A DNA stretch of 64,000 nt, from the NCBI RefSeq assembly GCF_029867415.1, contig NC_081181.1, forward strand, positions 70,280,144-70,344,143. The letters run 5' to 3'. This DNA comes from Vicia villosa (lineage: Eukaryota; Streptophyta; Magnoliopsida; Fabales; Fabaceae). Of this stretch, positions 34,498 to 46,643 are shown in pieces (the stretch's first letter is position 1; each line of letters begins with the position of its first letter). The notes beneath the pieces were generated by a model. The model saw only the letters and a list, made by a program, of their open reading frames with translations, did not search any database and was not told the origin of the DNA. The position numbers were made by a program, and so were the translations under genes.

Positions 34498-37400
34498 TGT
34501 CATACCCCAAATTTTGACCCTAAGATCATATATCATTCATATCCCAATCATTAATCAAGAGCTTCACTTGGAAGTTTTGTTTGTGGTGTTGCACTCACCT
34601 CATCAATAAGAGGGACCGTCAAGCACCAATGATTGTTTATCTTGTATGCATATTATACTAACCCAAATACCAAAAATATTGCTTTGTTTCTTTGTAGGCT
34701 TTTGTTTTGTAGGTACCAAGCCAAGACATGAAATAAACAAGGCATTTTCCACATTTTGGACTGATGAAATCGATTTCCCTCTTGGGTAAATCGATTTCCC
34801 TACAGCAATTTTCAACAAAATCACATTCTGGACAGCATGAAATCGATTTCCCTCCTGGGTAAATCGATTTCCCTAGTGTATTTTGCGCCAAATTCTCTTC
34901 TGGAACAGAGTGAAATCGATTTCACTCCTGGGGGAAATCGATTTCCTTAAGGCGAAATTCAAAAAAAATAGAGAGGGAAGCTTGATTTGATTTTGGCACC
35001 TATTTTCTTTGAACATTTTTGTCATTTTACCAATTTTCCACCTCACCAAAATAATTCCCTTCATTAATTCCATTTTAACCTCATTTTACCATTTTTTACC
35101 ATTCAAATGCCACTTTAATCACCAATTAAACACAAGTTAATTAACCAAGAGCAAATGACCAAATTGCCACTACTCTTGCTCTCATCCTATAAATAGAGGC
35201 CACTACTCTCTCATTTCTCAAGCTTGGAGAGCCAAAAAATTGCTTGCAAATTCATTTCTCACCCTTTCCAAAACCCTCACCCAAAGTTCATTTTCATAAG
35301 ATTAGTGAGATTCACATTGAATCTTGCTAATTTTGAACTAAACCTCCTACATTTCTCTCTTTTCTTTGGTTGTTCATCTCCAAATTTGAAGGATCTATAC
35401 ACTTTGTGCTTGCTCTTGAAGCTACTCCAAGACTTTTGTTCAAGAAGTGGTAATTTGCTAGATCCACGATGTAGATCTTTATTGCTTGTGTTCAATGCAT
35501 CTTTGATGCTATATTGATGATATTTGCTGGTTTTGTGATGGAAATTTCGTGCTCAAGTTGATGTGTGATCATAAGGTGTTTGTATATTTGTTCAAATCAA
35601 GTTTCATGCCTTTAAATGATGTTTTTGCTGAAATTTGCACTGATGAAATCGATTTCCTTAAGGCTGAAATCGATTTCATGCTGTACGTAACCTGTTTTTT
35701 TTTTTGAAAACTGCACTATGGAAATCGATTTCCCCTGCATGAAATCGATTTCCTGCTGGCAGAATGTGGTTTTTTGCCTTTTTTATGCTTGTTTTGGCTT
35801 TCTTCTTCCTCCATTTCATTAATATCATTGGATCTAGGATGTTGATAGGTTTGAAATGACCAAATCCATAATATTAGATGAATGATATTAATGATAGTGT
35901 GAGTTGATTTTACTTTATGCATTTTATTTTCTTCTTCTCTTTTTTTTTTTCTTTTTGATTGATGAAAGTCTTAATACTTTGAGAATTCTTATGGATTCTT
36001 AGTAAAGACTAGATCGTTACCTATTTTCTTTTCGTGCGGTATTGCTTTCGGAGAATGATCTACATATCATTTCACTCGCATGCATTAGCACATAAAGTTT
36101 TGACCGGCTCGTTGTAGGGTGATTTCTACATAAATCACTTGGCGATCTGCTTAACATAGCGCAATATTTCGTGTTCCGAATAAAAAAGATCAAATATGGA
36201 AGAGAATTGTATGCGGTTGATTTAAGACTTATGGAGGTTTATCGTGTAGTCGCTATGATTTTATCAAGCTTCTGATAAAGTTCCATTGAATTTAAATCCG
36301 AGAACATCCTTCACTCACCATCGATCTTTCTTACTAACTTTGATAACATACTTGACAAGTTTCAAGATGGTTATCTAGAACATCCTGCACTTTACTATAC
36401 CGTTCTTTATATTTCTCGCTTTATTGCTTTATTTTATCATTTCATCATATTTACATTCCACTATTTTTCTCTTTGTCCATTTGGACATATGTTTATGTTT
36501 CCGCTATTTTCTCTTTGTCCACTTGGACCATACTTTACTTTTATGCTAAAACACTAATAAATAACAAAAATCTAAAAAAACTCTTAAGGCTCTTTTGGAC
36601 TATTGGTTACTATCCCGAGCATTTTGGAGATTCGGACTTATGGACTTAGGACCTCTGGACCCTTATTCTGTTATTACTCTGTGATTGTTCTGTCTGTCTG
36701 GCATTGGATTGTTGTCTGTTTGTGTATGCAGGTATTTCCTTGAAAGCCCTTGATGGTTAATTCCAAGGCATTGATATAAGGATTTTACCCGAAAACAGCC
36801 GTTACTCTGCCCGATTTTTGTCAGAATTTTAATGTGCTTAATGCAAAGTGGTGCTAAGACAATAAGTTCATCTGGATCCCCAAGTGATAATGTTGGTTTA
36901 GTATTGATATTCCAAAGGAAGGGAAATCTACCTTGACTCACAATGTCAAGTGTTGGCTTCTTATTTCGGTTAGACCGTTCTTTTCCTTAGCTTTTATTTT
37001 ACGCAATAGGATAGCCTCTTCATCTCCTCCCACTTCTTAAATTTTCAAAATCTTCTCCCTTTTTCAAAATATTCTTATGTTTGCAAATCTTTTCAAAACC
37101 TTTTTCTTAAAAAATATCTTTTGCCCTTAGTGGCCTTTTCTTCGAAAGTTTAGACACTATTAATCGTCGAAACGAGTGGTTATACCCCACGATTTTGAAA
37201 TTGATTGATATAATGAGATCTTTTCCGCGTGAGAGAGCTAGTGGCATACTTGTTGATTTTATCCGAGTTGGAGCCTTTCTTTCATTTGCGATGCAAAGAA
37301 CTCATTTGTTCTCATGCTCAAGATCAATGGCTGAGTATTTCTCTCCAACGACGATAAAGTGTTTATTCGTTTTTAAAACGTTTTTCCCTTTAAGCGGAAC

Positions 37401-37748
37401 TACATTAGCTCTGACTTCTCCATTGCACCGAGGAGATATGTAGGCACAAAGCTTAACGCTTTGCCGAGCTTATTTTAAAAATAAAACAAACCGTTTTTTA
37501 GCACACACACGACACAGATTTTCAAAAAGGTTCCTGTGGAATACCACAAATATGAGGGGTGCTTAAAACCTTCCCCTTGTATAATCAACACCCAAACCTG
37601 AGTTCTCTTTCTTGTTTTAAAAACAAAACTTTGGGTTTTACGTTCTTTTCCCTTTTCCTTTGAAAAAAATAAAGCGCGGTGGCGATTTCAAAAGAAATAT
37701 TGAGTCGAGTCAATTCCATGGCTTCGATATCAGATTTTCCCCGCTATA
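34498..37748 (+). mobile_element. R4: 3.25-kb solo LTR (Tat/Ogre-like) inserted in R3 gag
   Basis: It begins TGTCATACCCC and ends TTTTCCCCGCTATA (the canonical end CTACA is changed at one base). The flanks are GTTGT at 34493-34497 and 37749-37753, a perfect 5-bp target duplication. The LTR lies opposite to R3 and splits its gag. It is the same family as the R3 LTRs. TATA is at 35187-35196, ten GAAATCGATTTC palindromes in five pairs surround it, and a stem-loop lies at 37555-37577. No internal sequence is left, so it arose by LTR-LTR recombination. Confidence 0.93.
35187..35196 (+). promoter_or_regulatory. TATA box of solo LTR R4
   Basis: CTATAAATAG, followed by AGGCCACTACTCTCTCATTT. About 690 bp of U3 lie upstream and 2.55 kb of transcribed LTR downstream. 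It corresponds to the minus-strand box at 30483-30492. Confidence 0.75.
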
Positions 37749-37753
37749 GTTGT

Positions 37754-39166
37754 GATCAATCCCTTTTGAACCAATGCGGGATACAATTCAGTGTAAGTCA
37801 TAGGAATAGGATCAAAGTGAGTCATATCGCGGTTCTGATTCTGATTAGCAACCCGAGGTTGAGGAACTTGAACTTGCACAGGAGCGACAGCGGCTACATA
37901 AGGTTGATCACCATTTTGAGGTCTACGACGAGATCCCCTTCTGTCATTTGACACAACATTAGTCTCATTCTCTTTCTTCTTGTGGAAGTTTCCATAAGGT
38001 TTCTTCTATCCACCAGAAGATTCAGCAACATGAGTAACTTTCCTATTCTTGATTCCCTCTTCAAGTCTCTGACTAATGGTAACCAAGTCTGTGAAGTTTG
38101 AAGATACACTATCAATCATCTTCTCCCAAAAGAAAGGTGAGAGAGTGTCCATAAACATGCCAGTCAATTCCTTTTCAGCTAAAGGTGGCTCCACTTGAGA
38201 AGCTAGCTCTCTCCAGCGTTGAGCGTACTCCTCGAAAGATTCTTTCTCTTTTTGAGACATGCTTTGCAGTTGTCGGTGATCAGGTGCCATGTCCAAATTA
38301 TACTTATATTGTTTCATGAAAGCATCAGTCAGATTTTGGAAGCAATGAATGTGACTCTTCTCAAGCCCCATATACCATTTTAGCGAAGCTCCACTCAAAC
38401 TATCCTGAAATCAATGGATAAGCAATTTATCATTCTGGGTATAAGCAGCCATCATGCGATAGTACATGGTAAAATGGCTTCTTGGGCAAGTGTTCCCTTT
38501 ATATTTCTCAAACTCAGGAGTCTTGAATTTTGCAGGCATGACAAAATTGGAAACCAAACACATATTCTCAGCAGCAACCCCAAAGTAATCATTTCCTTCC
38601 ATGGCTCTCAGGCGCTTTTCTAAAGTATGATACTGCTCTTTGACATCTTCAATATCTCCAGCATCTCCTTGACTTCCATTCTAGGAACGGGCAACTTGAT
38701 ATTCAATCAGAGGATTCACATAAGTAGGCTGAGCAACAGTGTGCACAATAGGCTGAGATTCAGCCATGATAGGAGCACGAAAAAATTGGTTTGAAGCTTG
38801 ACCAATCACAAGTTGTGAAGATTGACCAATACCAGGAGTCTTCTCATAGGGAGGAGTGTAACCAGGTGGCAAACCAAACTCAGGCCATGTAGAAGGTGGT
38901 TTTTGAGTAGGTTGAGGGTCAACATCAGCACTTGAGACTTCAACAATGACAGTCTTCTGAGGCGGTTCTCCTCTAGCAATCAAAACTTGCAGCATTTCAG
39001 TTAGCTTGGTCATGCCTGACTTTAATTCATCAATTTCCATTCTGACCTCTGTATTGTGTTGCTCTTGGTATTCCATTCTCAATCTGACGTTGGCTCTAGT
39101 TCCGTACTTGTGTGGAGGAATCAGCTTGACGGTAGACAGACAAACTCTGAAGAGGGAGACAAACAA
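37754..39166 (-). pseudogene. R3 gag (matrix/capsid part), interrupted
   Basis: Open pieces in order (minus) are 38681-39166 (MTKLTEMLQVLIARGEPPQK, then a Pro-rich linker WPEFGLPPGYTPP), 38411-38602 (VMPAKFKTPEFEKYKG) and 38006-38398, the Retrotrans_gag capsid domain (SGASLKWYMGLEKSH, QYKYNLDMAPDHRQLQ, SFEEYAQRWRELASQVEPPL). After 38006 come KKKENETN and DRRGSRRRPQNGDQ, a basic linker, up to TELYPALVQKGLI at about 37755, where the solo LTR R4 interrupts it. The rest is at 34230-34492. At least two stops or frameshifts are present. With no pol in R3, this is a gag-only, non-autonomous element. Confidence 0.85.
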
Positions 39167-40160
39167 GGATAAGTTTTCTGGACAACCTGGATGTATGTAT
39201 GCAAATGATGCAATTGTTTTTGTCTCTTTTTATTTATTTGATTTTCAAGGAATTCAAGTTATTAATTTGTAAACATCAAAACATGAAGGAGGTAAATCCT
39301 ATATTGGATCAAAGCTTTGATCAAGTTATCATCAAGATCAATCATCCATTTTGGTGGACTAAGGTTTTCACCCCATCAACACCCAAGATCCATTGAGTTT
39401 GATGAAACTTATGATGTTTAGAAAGAAAGACCTATGAGTTCCTTGGAAATCAAATGAATGCATGGATGCATGGTTTATGCATCAACCATAATCAAGATCA
39501 CGCACGGCCGCACGAACAAAGTTCAAAGTTTCGACGTCACGAGCATGGAGTCAAGGTTAAGAACCACCCCCAAAGGTATGTACTAGGGAATTTTGTACCT
39601 GCTAAACGGGTTCTACAAAGGTTCCCAGAGTTTTCAATCTTCTATCAGATACTACCGGCTTGCACAATTGCTCATGGGCGTCAATAATATTCCTAAAAAG
39701 ACCTCGTCTGAGCGTAGCATTGCATGACAACAAGCTCAAATTGGTACTCGAACTTGTTTCTGCGCTACATCCTAAAATGGCTTATATGGGTTAAAAGGGT
39801 TCTAGGTCATTCAGCTTCTACGGACACTCACTATTGAAAGTAATAGCGTTCTTACGATGGCTCGTAACAATAACTACTACCTTCCATGAGGCCTCCACTG
39901 ACTGGGGTTCCACCATATGATGCTCATGTTAAGGATTGCTCCTGACATGCAACTATTGGTCTTACCACCTCCTATCTCAAGTTACTCACAAAAGTCCGGG
40001 TTAGGACTTTATCTCATCACAGAGGAACCATCGAGCATCAAAAAGAAAAGAAGAAAAACAAACAAAGCACACAATAATATATACAGATAAAAACACACAG
40101 ATAAAAAAAATAGGCTTAACACACTTAAAACTGGATCCCCAGCAGAGTCACCATTTTTTC
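39167..40160 (-). other. R3 5' untranslated leader with primer-binding site
   Basis: On the minus strand the LTR end CCCCGCTACA is followed by GAAAAAA and then TGGTGACTCTGCTGGGGA (40136-40153), two mismatches from the complement of a plant tRNA-Arg 3' end as I remember it; tRNA-Arg priming is described for Ogre elements. The remaining about 950 bp to gag have no ORF. A pyrimidine tract with CTCTTCAG at about 39143-39150 (minus) could be a splice acceptor. Confidence 0.65.
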
Positions 40161-41998
40161 TGTAGCGGGGAAAATCTGAGATCGAAGCCATAAGATTGAC
40201 TCGGCTCAATATTTCAGTGAAAGTCGCCACCGCGCTTTATTATTTCTAAAGGAAAAGGGAAATGAACGAAAAAAACCCAAAGTTTGTTTTTAAAACAAAA
40301 AGAAGAGATCTTAGGTACGGGTGTTGATTATACAAGGGGAAGGTTTTAAGCACCCCTCATATCTATGGTACTCCACAGGAACCTTTTTGAAAATCTGTGT
40401 CGTGTGTGCTAAAAAGGGTTTGTTTTATTTTTAAAATAAGCTCGGCAAGACATTAAGCCTTGTGCCTACATACCTCCTCGGTGCAATGGAGAAGTCAGAG
40501 CTAATGTAGTTCCGCTAAAAGGGAAAACGTTTTAAAAAGCGAATAAACACTTTATCGTCGTCGGAGAGAAATACTCAGCCATTGATCTTGAGCATGAGAA
40601 CAAATTAGTTATTTGCATCGCAAATGAAAGAAGGGCTACAACTCGGATAAAATCAACGAATATGCCACTAGCTCTCTTACGCGGAAAAGATCTCATTATA
40701 TCAATCAATTTCAAAATCGTGGGGTATCGCCACTCGTCACAACAATTAGTCGTGTCTAAACTTTTGAAGAAAAGGCCACTAAGGGCAAAAGATATTTTGA
40801 AAAAGGTTTTAAAGAGGTTTTACAAACATAAGAAGACTTTAGAAAAAGGGAGAAGATTTTGAAAATCTAAGAAGTGGGAGGAGATGAAGAGGCTATCCTA
40901 ATGCGTAAAATAAAAGCTAAGGAAAAGAACAGTCTAACCGAAATAAGAAGCCAACACTTGACATTACGAGTCAAGGTATATTTCCTATCCTTTGGACTAT
41001 CAATACCAAACCAACACATTAACACTTGGGGATCCAGATGAACTTATTATCTTAGCACCACTTTGCATTAAGCACATTAAAATTCTGACGAAAATCGGGC
41101 AGAGTAACGGCTGTTTTTGGGTAAAATCCTTATCTCAATTCCTTGGAATTAACCATCAAGGACTTTCAAGGAAATACCTGCATACACAAACAGACAACAA
41201 TCAAATGCCAGAAAGACAGAATAACAACAGAGTAACAATATCATAACAGACAGGGTCCAGAGGTACTAAGTCCATAAGTCCAAGTCTCCAAAATGCTTGG
41301 GATAGTAACCAGTAGTCCATAAGAGAGCCTTAAGCGTTTTTTAGATTTTTGTTGTTTATTAGTGTTTTAGCATAAAAGTAAAGTATGGTCCAAGTGGACA
41401 AAAAGAAAATAGCGGAAACATAAACATAGTGTCCAAATGGACAAAGAAAAAAATAGCGGAATGTAAACGTCCAAATGGACAAAGAGAAAATGGCGGAAAC
41501 ATAAACATGATGAAATGATAAAATAAAGCAATAAAGCGAAAAATAAAGAGCGGTATAATAAATTGCGGAAATTAAAGTCAATGGTTAGATGTTAAAGATA
41601 ACCATCTTGAAACTTGTCAAGTATGTTATCAAAGTTAGTAATAAAGATCGATGGTGAGTGAAGGATGTTCTCGGATTTAAATTCAATGGAAATTTATCAG
41701 AAGCTTGATAAAATCATAGCGGCTACACGATAAACTTCCATAAGTCTTAAATCAACCGCATACAATTCTCTCCCATGTTTGATCTTTTTTGATTCGGGAC
41801 ACGAAATATTGCGCTATGTTAAGCAGATCGCCAAGTGATTTATGTAGAAATCACCCTACAACGAGGCCGGTCAAAACTTTATGTGCTAATGCATGCGAGA
41901 GAAGTGATATGTAGATCACTCTCCGAAAGCAATACTGCACGAAAAGAAAATAGGTAGCGATCTAGTCTTTACCAAGAATCCATAAGAATTCTCAAGGT
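40161..41998 (-). mobile_element. R3: 5' LTR, minus sense, interrupted by R5
   Basis: The plus strand starts TGTAGCGGGGAAAATCTGAG at 40161 and runs colinear with the R4 reverse and, from about 41312, with the R3 3' LTR (28986 onward) up to TCTCAAGGT at 41998. There the LTR of R5 begins. The remaining about 1.3 kb (TATA, U3) should lie beyond R5, outside the window. The stem-loop AAGGGGAAGG..CACCCCT is at 40335-40357. Confidence 0.85.
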
Positions 41999-42953
41999 TG
42001 TTAGCTGAAGATTTCGTTTGAGAAGAATGTCTTTCGAAGATTTGGAATTCAAAGGAAGATGGTTACTGATGATCATCTTTGAAGATAAAAATGGCTACTG
42101 ATAGCCATGCTTCGAGAATGATGTTTAAGTTGGAACAAAGATAGTGAGCGCCGAAGCTAAATTCGAAAAGAATGGTCTTTGGGACTTAGACGTTTTTTGT
42201 GAAATATGCGAAGTACTGAAGCTTAGCGTGTTTTCGTGGCATTCTCGATTCTGATTACGTTGCCACGCGTCGAAAGAGGATTCAGGCGGGAGGATTTGAA
42301 TTTCGAAGTAGTTTATATAACTGCACAAAGACAGATGGCATCCCAGGGATTCTCGAAGAATAACGTGGCATCAGATTAGTGTAGGACCGTTAGGGTCAAA
42401 TTTAGTATAAATAAGGGTCTTAGTATTAGGATTCCAGGTGTTCATTTTGTACAAATCACTCACATATTACTCAAGTATCAAGTGTTAAGAGAAAGAGTTC
42501 GCTGAGAAATATACGTATGACACCAACACCATTTTAAATACATGTGTATTTTTCTTTATTCAAGTATCTTTCGATATTATTGCATTCCATTTACTTTATG
42601 TCATTTATATTCCTGCACTCTTTACTTTCATGTCATCTAATTTTCGAAGCATTTAACTTTTCTGCACTTTAAGATTCTTGCACTTTTACAGTTTTGTCTT
42701 ATGTTTTATCTTTAACTTACCTTTCGCTGATTTTATATTTACGTGTATAACAAGGTGATTGCTAATCTTTATTTCCTTGATTAAGTATTTCTTATTTCGA
42801 GACACACCAAACATAGACATAATTCGAACTATCATGAATAACAACCTTTTTGACTATGTCCTAGGATCAATCTAGTCGATCCTGCGAGTAACCAAATCAT
42901 ATTTATTATAGTTTGGAAGACTAGCGGTTGTTTACCGGAAATCACCGTAAACA
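41999..42953 (+). mobile_element. R5: 5' LTR of a Tat-lineage Ty3/gypsy element
   Basis: It begins TGTTAGCTGAAG, ends CACCGTAAACA and is 955 bp. The left flank is AAGGT (41994-41998). TATA box TATAAATAAG is at 42406-42415, followed by GGGTCTTAGTATTAGG, shared with R1. The primer-binding region TTGGCACGCCCAGTGGGAC follows at 42956-42974. No 3' LTR exists in the window because R6 is inserted first. Confidence 0.88.
42406..42415 (+). promoter_or_regulatory. TATA box of R5 LTR
   Basis: TATAAATAAG, about 630 bp upstream of the first gag codon. Confidence 0.7.
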
Positions 42954-42955
42954 AA

Positions 42956-42974
42956 TTGGCACGCCCAGTGGGAC
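42956..42974 (+). promoter_or_regulatory. R5 primer-binding site
   Basis: TTGGCACGCCCAGTGGGAC starts two bases after the LTR end and is conserved, with changes, in R1 (5226). It looks like a Tat-type site; the tRNA was not identified. Confidence 0.65.
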
Positions 42975-43037
42975 AGTGTCAAGCATATTGTTATTAATCG
43001 ATTGTTTTGTTTTATCTAGAAAATATCAAGACCTTGT

Positions 43038-44867
43038 ATGAACCTTAGGAACGGTAAATTAACAAACAATGCACAACTGATTCCCAAACGAAGGTACAAC
43101 AAGAAAATGGTCGTTACGACCAGTGCAGGGGGAGATCAAGATCCCCCACAAGGGTCAGGAACAGGAGCGGCAAATTCTACGCATGTTTCGACTTCTACTC
43201 AAGGAGCGCAGGATATACCGGGTCCGACTGGATCGAGACCTATGGATAGTTCCCAGGCTATACCTGAAAATAATGCAGCAACGACAGGGACTATTCCAGT
43301 TTCAGTGTCGACTACCGCGCCTCCATCCTCAAGTGCGAGCGAAATGCAACTTGCCTCGATAAATGCTGCAAATCAGTTATTTACCCCAGGATCATCCGCG
43401 TTCGAATGGAGACCAAACAGTCAATATGGAATGCCATATCCATACATGACAGGTACACGAGGAGCAGGACCTACATACACTACAACTAACCCAGCAACGT
43501 TTTCGCCAAATGCTGGTTCAGTGGGTCGAAGCGCACAAAACACCGGCTTCTCTGCCCAAATACCCAATTTTACCACAAGCAATCAAGCAGCATTCCGACA
43601 AGAGATGGACGCAAGTAACCACGATATGTTAGGAATCCTGGCCAAAGAATTAGCGTCAATCTTAAATCCATTAGCAACCAATATTGCTAATACTAATCGG
43701 GAGAATGTGGAAACTTTTCAAAAAATATCTTCCCAAATGAATCGAATGGCAGAATTCATGGGACTTCAACAACCCAAGCGGAGAAATAACCAATCCTCTT
43801 ATCGAGAAGGCGATCCCATTCTAGAACGTATCCAAAATGCGGTTCCTCCGCCTGGTGCAACCACTGCTGGCGTGATTCCTCCACAAAGAACAACAATGGT
43901 CGAAAGGAATCGGGTAATAGATTTAGAGGCTTCGAATCAAAGAACTGTTCCCGTCCAGCAAGAGTTTGAGGAAGAAAGACCCAGATTAAGGGTAATAGGT
44001 AGGAACGAACACCCAGACTAAGTAATTCAGAGAGTCAGGAGAGAAAACCTGGCTACAGAGAATAACCTAACTGCCATGATAGAGAGAGTTATGGCCAATA
44101 ATGGCCTCAGTACTGGACTTCGACGTCAAAATTATACATCCCCCATAGCGGATTATATTATGCAAACAGAATTACCAAGAGGGACCAAAGTACCCAAATT
44201 CACAAAGTTTTCAGGGGACACTAGTGAATCAACGGTGGAACATATTGCCAGGTATCTGACAGAAGCAGGAGATTTAGCAGGGAATGAGGATTTAAGGATT
44301 AAATACTTCCCTAGTTCGCTGACAAAAAATGCTTTTGTTTGGTTCACTACCTTACCCCCAAATTCGATAGATGCTTGGGCAAACTTGGAAAGATTATTCC
44401 ATGAACAATTCTACATGGGTCAAACCAAGATAAGTCTGAAAGAATTGGCTAGCATCAAGAGGAAGTTCACAGAACCTATAGATGAGTATCTAAACAGGTT
44501 CCGTTTGTTAAAGTCAAGATGTTTCACGACTGTCCCAGAGCATGAACTAGTCGAAATGGCTGTTGGTGGTTTAGATTATTCAATTAGAAAGAAACTGGAT
44601 ACTCAATATCTAAGGGATATGGCCCAGTTGGCAGATAGGGTTCGACAGGTCGAACGCTTAAAAGCAGAAAAGGCTAGGGCAAACAAGGGCTACAAGAAAG
44701 AAAGGGTAGCGTACGTCGAAGCAGAAGACGTTGACAGCGAATCTTTCGAAGACTCATACAGTGTAGAAGAGGTCGAAGTAGATCTAGCCGAACTAAAAGA
44801 AGCACCACCTTATGCTTGCAAATTACTTACCCCTGCCAATGGAAAAAATCCAGTAGAGAATGATTAG
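43038..44867 (+). pseudogene. R5 gag, N-terminal and capsid domains (two in-frame stops)
   Basis: ATG 43038 opens gag (MNLRNGKLTNNAQLIPKRR). A Pro/Ser/Thr-rich low-complexity region, including TSTQGAQDIPGPTGSRP, follows to residue about 200. A TAA at 44019-44021 interrupts, and the same frame continues through 44076 into the Retrotrans_gag capsid domain, residues KYFPSSLTKNAFVWFTTLPP, ERLFHEQFYMGQTKISLKEL and DEYLNRFRLLKSRCF. An acidic tail ends at a TAG (44865-44867). There is no frameshift in this part, so decay is by point mutation. It is homologous piece by piece to R1 gag. Confidence 0.88.
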
Positions 44868-44936
44868 AGCGATAGATTTCCTAAGAAAACTTATACATTT
44901 GATGTCACTAAGTGTGACGAAATATTTGATTTACTA

Positions 44937-46643
44937 GTGAAAGATGGCCAAATGATAGTGCCTCCTAATTCTAAAATTCCTCCGTTAGAACAACGGAAGA
45001 AGAGAGGTTTTTGTAAATATCATGGTTTTTTAGGCCATAAAACCTCACAATGTTTTCTTTTCAGGGATCTAATTCAGAATGCTATCAGAGATGGACGTTT
45101 GAAATTTGCTGATAAGGCCAAGAGCCACATAAAGGTCGACACAAACCCCTTGAACATTGCTGACACTAACCTGTGTGAACCACTTGATGTCAACATGGTA
45201 GAGGTGTATGAAGTCGAAGTTGCTGAACCAGAAATGATGTCAACTGGAAAGCAGGCTACTGAAGGCCTAAATAACAATACGGTCTTCAATACTGATGTTG
45301 AAGAATCCTCCAATACAGAGACGACTGAATTTTTGAAAGAAGAAACCAGTGAGGCCACTGAAGACCTCAGGGTGAAACTTCAACAAATTCAGATTTCTGA
45401 AGCCCCTCCAGCAGTTGTTAACATGGTCAATGTTAGACGGCCTTTGTCTGAAATTGACGAATTGGAAAAATGGTTGACAAGGCAAAAGAGGAATATTGAA
45501 ATTACACCAAGAGGAGAAACCCTGAAAGATTATCTCTTGAATTGCCATGAAAAGACTGGCGGAAAACAATGGATGTGTCCAAGGTGTTCGATCATGCTGA
45601 ATCGAAGGGTCCAGGCTAACTTCGAAAGGGCCCTGCGAGAAAGATTGGAACAACCATGGAGAGGAGGAAATCCTTTGCTAAAGGTATACCCAAAGATGGA
45701 AGAAAGCTTGGTGGGCTTCCTGGTCAAATGCCACAGGGAAAACACTAAAATTGCACTATGTCCCAGATGTGGAGCAGTCTATGACGAAATACAGGCACGG
45801 TCATTCCAAAGGGTGTATTGCTATATGGGTAGAGAAACTCAGGGACTTCATCTTAACCTGTATGGTTTCGATATATGGACTCCATCGAAGAGACCTGACA
45901 GCCCACATCCTAGAGCTCGAAGAGTCACATTCAAGGTCCCTGCGGACGTACCTAGGGACAGATGGATGCAAGCTGGTGCAAGGACCAACAAATGGCGAAG
46001 TTGGGACCAAGGGGGAAGGACTGCAACGGCGTATAGGAAACAATTCCAAACCTCAAATCGAGAGATGTACAGGTTGGAGAACTACAAAGGCAAAAATCCT
46101 ATGTCCAGATCCCAATGGAGAAGACACCAGAGGATGAAGAAGGCTCAAAGAGAATACAAACCGAGGGAAATCGGAGAATCTAGTAGTAACCAAGTCCCAA
46201 CCCAGGGGGCAAGGTCAAGCAAACCTCCAGTGGAACGCAAATTGTTCGATTCTGAAAATGAGAAAGAAGAGGAAAAGATGCATTCCAGCCTTTGGAAAGA
46301 AGATGATAGAATGACAAATGATTTTGACTCTGATGGGGTATCATCTATAAACCTCAACTGCAATGTTGTGTCTGTACTCCCTCATGAGTTTAATCAAGAA
46401 ACTGAAGTTGAAGATTGTGAAGAGGCTGACGTCGAAGAGATGGCGAAACACAGACCTGTGTGTTACTATGTGCTGAACAATGGTGCAGTTGAAGAGCAGA
46501 ATGCTTTCTTCGAGAGGCCTGATGAAGGTATGCGAAACCATTTGAAACCACTCTACATAAGGGCTAAGATTGAAAATGTTGGCAATAATAAAGTCCTGGT
46601 AGATGGAGGGGCAGCAGTGAACCTAATGCCCAATACATGCTGA
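44937..46643 (+). pseudogene. R5 gag C-terminus with zinc motifs, running into protease
   Basis: This is the same frame as the previous gag pieces, 568 residues. First comes GFCKYHGFLGHKTSQC, a C-H-H-C zinc-binding motif. Later, two copies of a C-x(11-13)-CPRC motif appear: NCHEKTGGKQWMCPRCS (about 45538-45592) and KCHRENTKIALCPRCG (about 45727-45775). Next is a basic RNA-binding-like region (SQWRRHQRMKKAQREYKPRE) and an acidic stretch. The C-terminus enters protease: VLVDGGAAVNLMP, active site DGG. A TGA at 46641-46643 marks a frameshift; protease continues from 46637 in another frame. Confidence 0.85.

Noticed and set aside
35224..35517. 97-residue ORF starting about 30 bp after the R4 TATA box
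   Set aside because: Its position suggests an LTR transcript leader, but the reading includes no recognisable domain and I could not see it kept in the R3 LTR.
37679..37951. 90-residue ORF on the plus strand
   Set aside because: It spans the junction of solo LTR and gag and reads gag in antisense.
40134..40153. Possible tRNA gene end (tRNA-Arg 3' sequence)
   Set aside because: Only 18-20 bp match and it directly follows an LTR; this is a primer-binding site, not a tRNA gene.
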